Source of the DNA: UBA1732 sp045114455
Lineage (GTDB): Bacteria > Verrucomicrobiota > Lentisphaeria > Victivallales > UBA1829
Direction of reading: 5' to 3'
Assembly: GCA_045114455.1 (NCBI GenBank)
Contig: JBGUKN010000104.1
Coordinates: forward strand, 1 to 25,710
DNA length: 25,710 nucleotides
Positions 6,563 through 13,383 of the stretch are shown here, piece by piece. The notes below the pieces were generated by a model. It was not told the DNA's origin. It was given only the letters and a program-made list of their open reading frames with translations, and ran no database searches. The position numbers and the translations under genes are program-made. Numbering within the stretch: the first letter of the stretch is position 1; each line of letters opens with the position of its first letter.

Positions 6563-8401
6563 ATGCCGCACGAAAACCGCAAATCCGACCTTCTGCTGCG
6601 CTGGACGCTCTTTGCGGCCTACGCCGCGGTCACGTTCGTGCTGACGCTCCGCCACGAGCCCTGGGCGGACGAACTTCAGGCATGGCTTATCGCACGCGAT
6701 TCCACCGTCCCGCAAATCTTCCACGCGATGCGATGGGAAGGCCATTTCGTGCCGTGGTATCTGATGCTGCATGTCTTCGCGGCGAACGGCGGTCCGGTAC
6801 TTTGCATGAGTCTTCTTTCATGGGCGTTCATGGCGGCAGCCGGAGCGTTTTTCGTGTTCCGCGCACCGTTTTCGCTCCCGATGAAAGCCCTCGTGCTGAG
6901 CTCCGCCGGGATGCTCTTCTGGTATCCGGTTGTGGCGCGCTGCTACGCCCCGATCCCGCTTCTGCTCTTCATGCTCGCGGCATGTTATCCCGCCCGCCTG
7001 AAACGCCCCCTGCTCTACGGATTCCTGATCGCCTGCCTGACCAACACGCATGCATACTTCGAAGGATTCTGTGGAGTCGTCTTCGTCCTCTGGGCATTCG
7101 ACGCGTGGAAACGACGCGCGGAACTCCCCCGCCGCGAACTCCGCCGCATTATCGCCGGGCTCTGCATCGCCGCCGCCGGTGCGCTGTCCGGGTTCCTCCA
7201 GGTCGCGCCGGGTATGCTGAATGCGCGGTCGGTCGGAAACCAGCGGTTCTGGCCGTTGAAGATGAATTTTTTCGAACGTCTCGCCACCTCGTTCGTCGAC
7301 TTCGCCGGCTGCTCCAAGGAAGTTGCGAACGTGAACATGCCGATTCTGGAATACCTTTGGATCGCGCTTCTGATCATCCTGATCGCGTGGTTCGTCCGGC
7401 GCCCCCGGACACTTGTGCTGTATCTCGCGCTCGCCGCCGTCTTCTTCGGGGCGTTCTACTTCGTCCTGCCTCCGCAGGACCACCCGTTCCAGTCGCGTTT
7501 CCAGCTCATCCTCGACTTCGTGTTCCTGCCGTTCTTCGCGGTCGCGATGCTCGCATTGTTCCGCGCATCCCGCCGCATGGGCACGGTCTGCCTCGCGTCG
7601 TTTCTGTGGATGATCGCTTTCGCGATGTATCTCTTCTACTTCCTGCCGCAGCGGGCATATCTGGTCTTTCTGATATTCGTTTTCTGCTGCTGGATCCTTT
7701 TGGAGAACCCGTCCGAACTGGAGTCCGCCGCGGACGGGGCGTTCTTCCGCATGCTGGACGGTCCGAAGCCGCCGCCTGTGAAGCGCCGCCTCGTGGAACT
7801 TCTCGCCATCTACGTCTGCTTCACAATCCCCGCGTGCGTCTCGTTCGCCATACAGGATTTCCGGCATCCATTCTCCGGCGCGAAAAACATGGGCGAATAC
7901 CTCACGAAGACTCTTCCGCCCGGTTCGACCGTCGTCCTCCCGTACTACGGCATCACGGACGCCGTGATCTCGGCCTACGCGCCCGGCCTCAAGTTCTACT
8001 GCGTGGAATCCGGCACACACATCACCTTCTGCCCGCTCGACTGGTCGCTTGAGGAGGTCAAACGCAGAAGCGGCCTGATCGTGCCGGACTGGATCAGGGA
8101 AAAACAGGACGAATTCATCACCCTCATCGATCAGACCGGATTCATGTATTCCCGGATATGGGAACCGGTTCTCGCAAATCCCGGACCGCATTACTTCGTG
8201 TGCAGCATGCGGTATCTGCAGGCGCTGTGGGAGAACCCGATCAGATTGCAGAGCAAAGACCGCAGCCGCACGTTCACGGAGATCTACCGTTCGCCCCGGA
8301 TCCCGTTCACGGCATGCGCCGGGGAACAGTACTGGCTGTTCTCGGACGGCGCCTCGTCCGATCAGGAAACCCAAAATACGCCCCCGTCCGGCACAAACTG
8401 A
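6563..8401 (+). CDS. GT-C-like polytopic membrane glycosyltransferase
   Basis: A 612-residue integral membrane protein with about eleven hydrophobic segments and a C-terminal soluble domain of about 190 residues. The first extracytoplasmic loop carries HEPWADELQAWLIARD (31-46); the acidic pair after TM1 is the usual place of the catalytic acid in GT-C enzymes such as ArnT/PMT (GT39 and relatives), which take sugars from polyprenyl phosphate donors on the outer face of the inner membrane. A second conserved-looking stretch, EGHFVPWYLMLH (residues 60-71), also fits. It directly follows the flippase-like gene, with no strong Shine-Dalgarno, so coupled translation is likely. Acceptor and donor cannot be read from sequence. 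The enzyme class is inferred from topology and the motif rather than from a named family member. Confidence 0.75.
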   Translation: MPHENRKSDLLLRWTLFAAYAAVTFVLTLRHEPWADELQAWLIARDSTVPQIFHAMRWEGHFVPWYLMLHVFAANGGPVLCMSLLSWAFMAAAGAFFVFRAPFSLPMKALVLSSAGMLFWYPVVARCYAPIPLLLFMLAACYPARLKRPLLYGFLIACLTNTHAYFEGFCGVVFVLWAFDAWKRRAELPRRELRRIIAGLCIAAAGALSGFLQVAPGMLNARSVGNQRFWPLKMNFFERLATSFVDFAGCSKEVANVNMPILEYLWIALLIILIAWFVRRPRTLVLYLALAAVFFGAFYFVLPPQDHPFQSRFQLILDFVFLPFFAVAMLALFRASRRMGTVCLASFLWMIAFAMYLFYFLPQRAYLVFLIFVFCCWILLENPSELESAADGAFFRMLDGPKPPPVKRRLVELLAIYVCFTIPACVSFAIQDFRHPFSGAKNMGEYLTKTLPPGSTVVLPYYGITDAVISAYAPGLKFYCVESGTHITFCPLDWSLEEVKRRSGLIVPDWIREKQDEFITLIDQTGFMYSRIWEPVLANPGPHYFVCSMRYLQALWENPIRLQSKDRSRTFTEIYRSPRIPFTACAGEQYWLFSDGASSDQETQNTPPSGTN

Positions 8402-8437
8402 ACGTGACCGGCGCGTCGGGGAAAAAGAGGGTTACGG

Positions 8438-8494
8438 GAAAAGAAAAGGGATAAGCGGGAAACTGCGTTCTGCGGCAGTCCGGCTTATTGCTTA
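8438..8494 (-). terminator. Intrinsic terminator candidate after the PerR-like gene
   Basis: ATAAGC (8451-8456) pairs with GCTTAT (8483-8488); further in, ACTGC pairs with GCAGT, with a small internal loop. On the minus strand the stem is followed by a T-rich run (TTTTCTTTT within 8438-8450). It overlaps the stop codon of the regulator and faces the converging GT-C gene, so it may end both transcripts. Confidence 0.55.
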
Positions 8495-8953
8495 TTCCGG
8501 CGTGGTGCCCGCGGAGGAAGCGGCCATTGCGGCGCGGCAGTCCGTTCTCGGGCACCAGCCTCGGCAGGACAGCTGGATCTCCTTCAGCACGAACCCCTCC
8601 GGCAGACCGGGCACGGACGGCATCAGCGGTTCGTCTTCGGTCGGAAAGAGATCGTAGACTTCGCCGCAGTGCAGGCACTTGAAATGGCCGTGTTCGCACA
8701 TATTGGCGTCGTAACGCAGTTCGCCGCCCTCGATCATGATCTCCCACACGGCATGTTTTTCCGCGAGGAGCTTCAGCGTGTTGTACACGGTCGTCAGCGA
8801 CAGCGTGGGCTGTTCCTTCCGCACGGCCTCGAAGATCGTCTCGGCGGTCGGATGGATCGCATGCGTCCGAAGGAAATGATAGATCGCGGTGCGCTGCGGC
8901 GACGGCGTAATGCCGATCTTCCGCAGGATCGCAATGCTGGATTCGCGTGTCAT
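8492..8953 (-). CDS. perR: Fur-family regulator, PerR-like peroxide sensor
   Basis: 153 residues, normal for the family: N-terminal winged helix (QRTAIYHFLRTH 20-31; LTTVYNTLKLLAEK 53-66) and a C-terminal metal/dimer domain. The regulatory site matches PerR in order and spacing: H34 in HPTAETIF, D82 in RYD, H88 and H90 in EHGH, and D101 in GEVYD. Aspartate at the last position is the feature that marks peroxide-sensing PerR proteins rather than iron-sensing Fur. The structural zinc site is C93-x2-C96 plus C134-x4-C139; the x4 spacing is like E. coli Fur rather than B. subtilis PerR. The start may be ATG 8953 or the adjacent GTG 8956; no clear Shine-Dalgarno. It lies 103 bases downstream of reverse rubrerythrin and is probably co-transcribed with it. 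The Fur family is certain; PerR function is inferred. Confidence 0.9.
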   Translation of the reverse strand: MTRESSIAILRKIGITPSPQRTAIYHFLRTHAIHPTAETIFEAVRKEQPTLSLTTVYNTLKLLAEKHAVWEIMIEGGELRYDANMCEHGHFKCLHCGEVYDLFPTEDEPLMPSVPGLPEGFVLKEIQLSCRGWCPRTDCRAAMAASSAGTTPE

Positions 8954-8990
8954 CACGGGCGGCTGTTCAGAAAAAGGAAGGAATCAGGAT

Positions 8991-9024
8991 CCCGCATCCA
9001 TGGGCGGAGCCTTCCGGATGCGGG
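8991..9024. repeat. Nine-base-pair hairpin between rubrerythrin and the regulator
   Basis: CCCGCATCC (8991-8999) and GGATGCGGG (9016-9024) are a perfect inverted repeat; the 16-base loop contains a further GGC/GCC stem. On the minus strand a T-rich patch follows only after about 15 bases, so it is more likely an attenuator or RNA-stability element than a full terminator. Confidence 0.55.
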
Positions 9025-9056
9025 CATGGACAAAAACTCGGACCTATTCCAAAAGA

Positions 9057-9608
9057 TCAGTCTTTGAAATAGCGTTTCAGGAGCCCGGCGAACGCGGCGC
9101 CGTGGCGCGCTTCGTCCTTGGCCATTTCGTGCACAGTGTCGTGGATGGCGTCGAAACCGAGCTGTTTCGCCTTCTTGGCAATATCGAACTTGCCGGCGCA
9201 GGCGCCATGTTCGGCTTCCACGCGCTTGGTCAGGTTGGTCTTCGTGCAGGGGGCGACGACTTCGCCGAGGAGTTCGGCGAACTTGGCGGCGTGTTCGGCC
9301 TCTTCGAACGCGATGCGCTTGTAGGCTTCGGCGATCTCGGGATAGCCTTCGCGGTCGGCCACGCGGCTCATGGCGAGGTACATGCCGACTTCTGTGCATT
9401 CGCCCGTGAAGTGGGCGTGGAGACCTTCCATGATCTCCTTGTCATCGACCTTGCCGTCGCCGACGCTGTGAACGGTGGCGAAGGTCATGGGACCGGCGGT
9501 TTCTTCCTTGGCGACGAACTTGGAGGCGGGAGCCTTGCACTGGGGGCAGAATTCGGGGGGATTGTCGCCTTCGTGGACATAGCCGCAGACCTGGCAAACG
9601 TACTTCAT
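9057..9608 (-). CDS. rbr: Reverse rubrerythrin (N-terminal rubredoxin, C-terminal diiron domain)
   Basis: A 183-residue cytoplasmic NAD(P)H-dependent peroxide/oxygen scavenger type. The rubredoxin domain comes first: C5-x2-C8 and C21-x2-C24 (YVCQVCGY, FCPQCK) bind one iron. The four-helix diiron domain follows, with ligand motifs in GECTEVGMYLAM, RIAFEEAEHAAKF and EMAKDEARHGAAF. This domain order is the opposite of classical rubrerythrin and matches the oxygen- and peroxide-induced reverse rubrerythrins of clostridia. The ATG at 9606-9608 has AAGGA eight bases upstream, fixing the start against a longer GTG frame. It is first in a unit with the PerR-like gene and has Fur-type dyads on its promoter, pointing to peroxide control. 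It indicates an anaerobe that meets oxygen. Confidence 0.95.
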   Translation of the reverse strand: MKYVCQVCGYVHEGDNPPEFCPQCKAPASKFVAKEETAGPMTFATVHSVGDGKVDDKEIMEGLHAHFTGECTEVGMYLAMSRVADREGYPEIAEAYKRIAFEEAEHAAKFAELLGEVVAPCTKTNLTKRVEAEHGACAGKFDIAKKAKQLGFDAIHDTVHEMAKDEARHGAAFAGLLKRYFKD

Positions 9609-9698
9609 AATGGGAGTCCTTTCTTTCACGCGCCGGACGGCGCATGAGGTGGTTGGGTTGGGTTTGTAAACATCGTTCCGGCAGGGAGAAACGCCGGT

Positions 9699-9727
9699 TT
9701 GTAATCGTTACAGATTTATAATAAATC
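9699..9727. promoter_or_regulatory. Two Fur/PerR-like operator dyads
   Basis: Dyad A, GATTTAT-A-ATAAATC (9713-9727), is a perfect 7-1-7 inverted repeat, the layout of Fur and PerR boxes, and covers the -10 of the rubrerythrin promoter. Dyad B, TTGTAAT-C-GTTACAG (9699-9713), has perfect TGTAA/TTACA cores around 9706 and covers the predicted transcription start. The centres are 14 bases apart. The binding protein is inferred to be the linked PerR-like regulator. Confidence 0.6.
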
Positions 9728-9745
9728 CAAATCAGAAAAAGTCAA
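9718..9745 (-). promoter_or_regulatory. Putative sigma-70 promoter for rubrerythrin-perR
   Basis: On the minus strand TTGACT (9745-9740) and TATTAT (9723-9718) are separated by 16 bases. The -10 lies inside operator dyad A. Transcription would start near 9711, giving a leader of about 100 nt that can form two short GC hairpins (9678-9697 and 9630-9643). Confidence 0.65.
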
Positions 9746-9748
9746 TCC

Positions 9749-9776
9749 CGGAAACGTACTTTTTTCCGTTTTTTTT
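9749..9776 (+). terminator. Plus-strand intrinsic terminator-like hairpin with T8 tail
   Basis: CGGAAA (9749-9754), an 8-base loop, TTTCCG (9763-9768) and then eight T residues (9769-9776). It reads as a terminator only on the plus strand, where no gene lies immediately upstream. It could block read-through or antisense RNA into the GT2 gene at 9789-10580. Confidence 0.5.
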
Positions 9777-9788
9777 CGGCGGATTGCG

Positions 9789-10580
9789 TCAAAACACGTT
9801 TCCGGACGTCCACGGCGCGAATTTCCCGCGGTTCGACGGATCCAGCAGACGCCACTTCGCCAGTCCGGCGCGCGCCAGAAAGTAGCGGAACGCGACCGCG
9901 AGGCAGCCGAACCCGTACTTCACGCTCCGCCGGAACGAGATGCTGGACGCCTCCTCGAAGTATTTGGTCGGGCACGAGACTTCGGCGATGACGGCTCCTG
10001 TCCACGCGATCTGCGCGAGCATTTCATTGTCGAAGATGAAATCGTCGGAATTCCCGTTCAGGTCGAGCGATTCGAGCAGTTCGCGGGAGAATCCGCGGTA
10101 GCCGGTGTGGTATTCGGAGAGCTTCTGCCCCATCAGCACGTTTTCCACGAACGTGAGGATGCGGTTGGAGACGTACTTGTACAGGGGCATGCCGCCGCGC
10201 AGGGCGCACCCGCCGAGGATGCGCGAACCGAGCGTGCAGTGGTACAGGCCGTTGCCGATCATCGCCGCCATCGCGGGGATCAGGAGCGGCGTGTACTGGT
10301 AGTCGGGATGCACCATGATCACGATGTCCGCGCCGTGTTCGAGCGCAAGCCTGTAGCACTGCTTCTGGTTGCCGCCGTAGCCCGTGTTGCGCGGCAGGCG
10401 GCAGGTCACGGCGCCTTCGATGCGGGATGCGGCCGCCCACGTATCGTCGCTGCTGGCATCGTCCACGATCACGACCTGATCGACGAACGGCTGGGCGGCG
10501 GCTTCGCGGAAGGTCTTTTCGAGGGTCTTTTCCGCATTGTACGCGGGCATGACCACGACGACTTTTTTCCCGTTGAACAT
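9789..10580 (-). CDS. DPM1-like family 2 glycosyltransferase (polyprenyl-phosphate sugar synthase type)
   Basis: A 263-residue GT-A enzyme. The N-terminus shows VVVVMPAYNAEKTLEKTF (7-24), QVVIVDDASSDDTW (35-48), NTGYGGNQKQCY (65-76) and HPDYQY (91-96), the pattern of the DPM/DPG synthase-like GT2 subfamily, followed by SEYHTGYRGFS. There is no C-terminal pair of membrane helices, so it resembles the soluble DPM1 type acting at the inner face of the membrane. Proteins of this class move a sugar from a nucleotide donor to polyprenyl phosphate. ATG 10580 has GGAG five bases upstream. It has its own promoter at 10622-10650. The GT-C enzyme at 6563-8401 is a plausible user of its product, but this is inference. 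The HPDYQY-type subgroup is often annotated simply as family 2 glycosyltransferase. Confidence 0.85.
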   Translation of the reverse strand: MFNGKKVVVVMPAYNAEKTLEKTFREAAAQPFVDQVVIVDDASSDDTWAAASRIEGAVTCRLPRNTGYGGNQKQCYRLALEHGADIVIMVHPDYQYTPLLIPAMAAMIGNGLYHCTLGSRILGGCALRGGMPLYKYVSNRILTFVENVLMGQKLSEYHTGYRGFSRELLESLDLNGNSDDFIFDNEMLAQIAWTGAVIAEVSCPTKYFEEASSISFRRSVKYGFGCLAVAFRYFLARAGLAKWRLLDPSNRGKFAPWTSGNVF

Positions 10581-10621
10581 CTTCGCTCCGGTTGAGTTTG
10601 CGAGGCTTTATCTCATGCATA

Positions 10622-10650
10622 AATATACAATCCGGCGGACTATTTTTCAA
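10622..10650 (-). promoter_or_regulatory. Putative sigma-70 promoter for the DPM1-like glycosyltransferase
   Basis: Minus-strand TTGAAA (10650-10645) and TATATT (10627-10622) with a 17-base spacer. The dyad cluster at 10651-10692 abuts its -35. Confidence 0.65.
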
Positions 10651-10692
10651 GTGCATTTCGGATGCACGGCGAAGTTTCGCCGGGAACTCCCG
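10651..10692. repeat. Three abutting perfect inverted repeats between divergent promoters
   Basis: GTGCAT-TTCGG-ATGCAC (10651-10667), GGCGAA-GT-TTCGCC (10668-10681) and CGGGA-AC-TCCCG (10681-10692) follow one another without gaps. They lie upstream of both divergent promoters (-35 elements at 10645-10650 and 10736-10741) and so are not in either predicted transcript. A regulatory DNA site is more likely than an RNA structure. Confidence 0.6.
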
Positions 10693-10735
10693 TGTTTCAG
10701 CTTCGGGAAAATAGTTCATTTCCTTCAATGTCCGC

Positions 10736-10763
10736 TTGATTTTTCGCGCGCGCGGGATATATT
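10736..10763 (+). promoter_or_regulatory. Putative sigma-70 promoter for the MoxR/ABC/vWA operon
   Basis: TTGATT (10736-10741) and TATATT (10758-10763) with a 16-base GC-alternating spacer. Transcription would start near 10770, about 54 bases before the TTG start of the first gene. No other strong promoter was noticed within the following 14.7 kb. Confidence 0.65.
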
Positions 10764-10823
10764 TAACTAATTTTTTATTGTCGAACTCAAAACCGAACTG
10801 CCGTCAGGCGGAAAGGACCTCTC

Positions 10824-12302
10824 TTGAACCAGCCCTCCACAGCACAGGCCGTCCCGGCGATTCCCGGCGCGCACGCGCCCGTCGACGCCCTGTTCAACGG
10901 CATCCGGAACCGCCTGTTCCTGCGGGAATCGGCTGCGTTCTGCGCCGTCGCACTCTTTCTGGCGGGCGGTGTCGTGCTCGCCTGGCGGCTGGCGTTCCCC
11001 GGCTGGTCCCGCAACGCCGTGATCCTTTCGTCCGCTCTGCTCGTCGCCGCCGCGCTGGCGTGTGCGCTGTACCGGGCGATCCGCCTGACACCACCGAAAC
11101 GCAAGCTCACGGTCTGGCTGGACGCACATTCGGGCTGCGGCGGATTTCTGGCGGCATCTCTGGAAACGGACTGTTCGGCATGGGCGCAGCGGATCAGAAC
11201 CCCGCAGACGCCGAAACTGAACATGGCGTTTCCCGTTCCCGTCCTGATCGCGCTCCTGACCGCGGCGCTCTTTTTCGCGGGGGCGTTTCTGGTCAAAACC
11301 GATCGCATGGGACACAGCGGCCCGGGTTCGCTCGATGTGCATGAGGAAAAGGAAGAGCTGGAATCGAAACTCGAGATTCTGGAACAGGAACCGCTGGTCC
11401 CGCAGGAGGAGATCGAAGCCGCGCGGGAAGCGCTCGACGAACTTGTGGAAAACAGCAGCGGCACGTCCCCGGCCAAGGCGTTCGAGGGGATCGAAGCCCT
11501 CCGCGATCTGACCGATTCGCTCGCCGCCAACGCTTCGCGCGCGCTGGAGCATTCCGCCGAGAACTTCGAACGCCTTTCGCAGGCGGCTTCCGCGCTGGCG
11601 AACCTTCCGCCGGAAGTCCGCGGCCGCACCAAAGCTCTGGAACAGCTCAAGCAGCTCGCCGAACAGCTCGCCGCGGAGGACGCCGCGCTGGCGGAGTTTC
11701 TGAAACAGAGCGGGGACAACCTCGCCGCGTCCATGACACCGGAACAGCTTCAGGCGCTCGCCGATGCGATGGCGGGAAACGCGCAGGATCTGCGCGACCG
11801 CCTCGAAAAACTCGCGCAGGCGCGCCGCGACCAGATGCAGCAGCAGTCCGGGGAAGGTCAGGGACAGGGCGGCGACACCGGCCTCGCGAACGATTCCGAC
11901 TACGAGAACAGCGCCGAGGCGCTCCAGCAGTGGTTGGAGGAGAACGCCCCGGGCGCCTCCGAGCTCTCCGACGCCGCCGGACAAGGCAGCGGAGAAGGCA
12001 ACGGCATCCCCGGTTCCGGAGCAGCCACCCGGGGACGCGGCGACGCGCTCCTCAATTTCACCGGACAGACGCAGGACGTCGGCGACAAGCGCCGCGAACT
12101 CATGCTTGACAACAATACCCCCGGACAGAGCGTTTCCATCCTGGAGTTCGCCACCACGCCGGGCGAGGAGACCGCCGAACGCGCCAAGGCAGGACAGCTT
12201 TCCGGGTCCGGCCAGGCGGCGGAGCACGCCGAAACACGCATCCTTCCCTCGCACCGCGAATCCGTCCGCCGCTACTTCAATAATTCACCAGACCAACAGT
12301 AA
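10824..12302 (+). CDS. Membrane-anchored coiled-coil protein, first gene of the MoxR operon
   Basis: 492 residues, start TTG at 10824 with AAAGGA six bases upstream. Two hydrophobic helices near residues 38-56 and 63-84 and a third near 136-157 anchor it; the remaining 330 residues are soluble. From about 170 to 355 the sequence is rich in E, L, A and K with heptad character (for example EEKEELESKLEILEQE), predicting long coiled coils, then a Q/G-rich stretch (QMQQQSGEGQGQGG) and a disordered tail ending in SHRESVRRYFN. The layout resembles the large DUF4175-like membrane proteins found beside moxR genes, but I cannot name the family firmly. It is 35 bases upstream of moxR. A scaffold or substrate for the MoxR ATPase is plausible. 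Alternative: a cell-envelope structural protein. Confidence 0.8.
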   Translation: MNQPSTAQAVPAIPGAHAPVDALFNGIRNRLFLRESAAFCAVALFLAGGVVLAWRLAFPGWSRNAVILSSALLVAAALACALYRAIRLTPPKRKLTVWLDAHSGCGGFLAASLETDCSAWAQRIRTPQTPKLNMAFPVPVLIALLTAALFFAGAFLVKTDRMGHSGPGSLDVHEEKEELESKLEILEQEPLVPQEEIEAAREALDELVENSSGTSPAKAFEGIEALRDLTDSLAANASRALEHSAENFERLSQAASALANLPPEVRGRTKALEQLKQLAEQLAAEDAALAEFLKQSGDNLAASMTPEQLQALADAMAGNAQDLRDRLEKLAQARRDQMQQQSGEGQGQGGDTGLANDSDYENSAEALQQWLEENAPGASELSDAAGQGSGEGNGIPGSGAATRGRGDALLNFTGQTQDVGDKRRELMLDNNTPGQSVSILEFATTPGEETAERAKAGQLSGSGQAAEHAETRILPSHRESVRRYFNNSPDQQ

Positions 12303-12337
12303 ATCCTATTCAATATCCACATGGAGCAGTCCCCGCG

Positions 12338-13381
12338 ATGAACACCGAAAACACCTCCCTGATGCCCCCCGAAGAACTCAGCCGGATCAGCGCCCTGGCG
12401 GCGCGCCTCCTCGACGAGCTCGACAAGATCCTCCTCGGCCAGCACGAAGTCCACAGGCTTCTCCTCATCGGCATCTTCAGCCGCGGCCACGTCCTGCTCG
12501 AAGGGCTCCCCGGCGTCGGCAAGACCGCACTCGTGAAGGCGCTCGGCAAGCTCATGCGCCTGGAGTTCAAGCGCATCCAGTTCACGCCCGACCTGCTCCC
12601 CAGCGACATCCTCGGCGGCAGCATCCTGCAGGTCATGCCGGACGGCTCCCGCAAGATGGAGTTCCAGCCCGGCGCGATCTTCTCCAACATCCTCCTCGCC
12701 GACGAGATCAACCGCGCGTCGCCGAAGACCCAGTCCGCCATGCTCGAAGCCATGCAGGAACACGCCGTGACGCTCCTCGGCGAAACACGTCCCCTGCCCG
12801 ATCCGTTCTTCGTGCTGGCGTCGCAGAACCCGATCGAACTTGAAGGCACCTATCCGATCCCGGAGGCCCAGCTCGACCGCTTCCTCTTCAAGATCAATGT
12901 GTCGGGCGTCGACGCCGACGTCCTCACGCAGATCATCGCGCACCGCCGCCGCGGCGAACCGCCGGAGCCGGAGTGGACGCTCTCCGCCGAAGAGCTCCGG
13001 GAGATCTTCGCCGCCATGGACCGCATCTACCTCAGCGAATCCGTGGCGAACTACATCGCCCGCATCGTGGCAGCCGGACACCTGGAGAATCCCGCCGCGA
13101 TCCCGGACGTGACGCGCTTCGTCACCTACGGCCCCTCCCCGCGCGCCGCCATCGCCCTCGCCGAATCCTCGCGCGCCGCCGCGCTCCTCGCGGGACGCCC
13201 CGCGGTCGGGTTCGAGGACGTCCGCAGCGTGGCGCCCGCGGTGCTGAACCACCGCCTCATCCTGAACTACCAGGCGAAGCTCGACAAGATCACGCCCGCC
13301 GCCCTCTCCGAACGCCTCCTTGAAAAGGTCGATCCCGCCGGCATCGACTGGCCGCAGGGCGTCAACGCCGGAAAGGACTGA
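12338..13381 (+). CDS. moxR: MoxR-family AAA+ ATPase
   Basis: 347 residues, the usual MoxR length. Walker A is GLPGVGKT (56-63), Walker B NILLADE (117-123), then the MoxR-typical NRASPKTQSAMLEAMQE (125-141) and sensor-1 block LASQNPIELEGTYPIPEAQLDRFLF (starting at 160). MoxR ATPases are cytoplasmic chaperone-like motors that act on vWA-domain partners, as in methanol dehydrogenase maturation and the RavA-ViaA pair. The partner genes (DUF58, BatA-like, double-vWA) follow in the same operon. A GGAG lies 12 bases before the ATG, which is long; a six-codon frame (ATG 12321) overlaps the start and may couple translation. Stop TGA is two bases from the next ATG. Catalytic residues all look intact. 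Confidence 0.97.
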   Translation: MNTENTSLMPPEELSRISALAARLLDELDKILLGQHEVHRLLLIGIFSRGHVLLEGLPGVGKTALVKALGKLMRLEFKRIQFTPDLLPSDILGGSILQVMPDGSRKMEFQPGAIFSNILLADEINRASPKTQSAMLEAMQEHAVTLLGETRPLPDPFFVLASQNPIELEGTYPIPEAQLDRFLFKINVSGVDADVLTQIIAHRRRGEPPEPEWTLSAEELREIFAAMDRIYLSESVANYIARIVAAGHLENPAAIPDVTRFVTYGPSPRAAIALAESSRAAALLAGRPAVGFEDVRSVAPAVLNHRLILNYQAKLDKITPAALSERLLEKVDPAGIDWPQGVNAGKD

Positions 13382-13383
13382 GC

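Noticed and set aside
6818..8374. 518-residue open frame on the minus strand
   Set aside because: Antisense shadow of the GT-C gene, highly charged with no domain.
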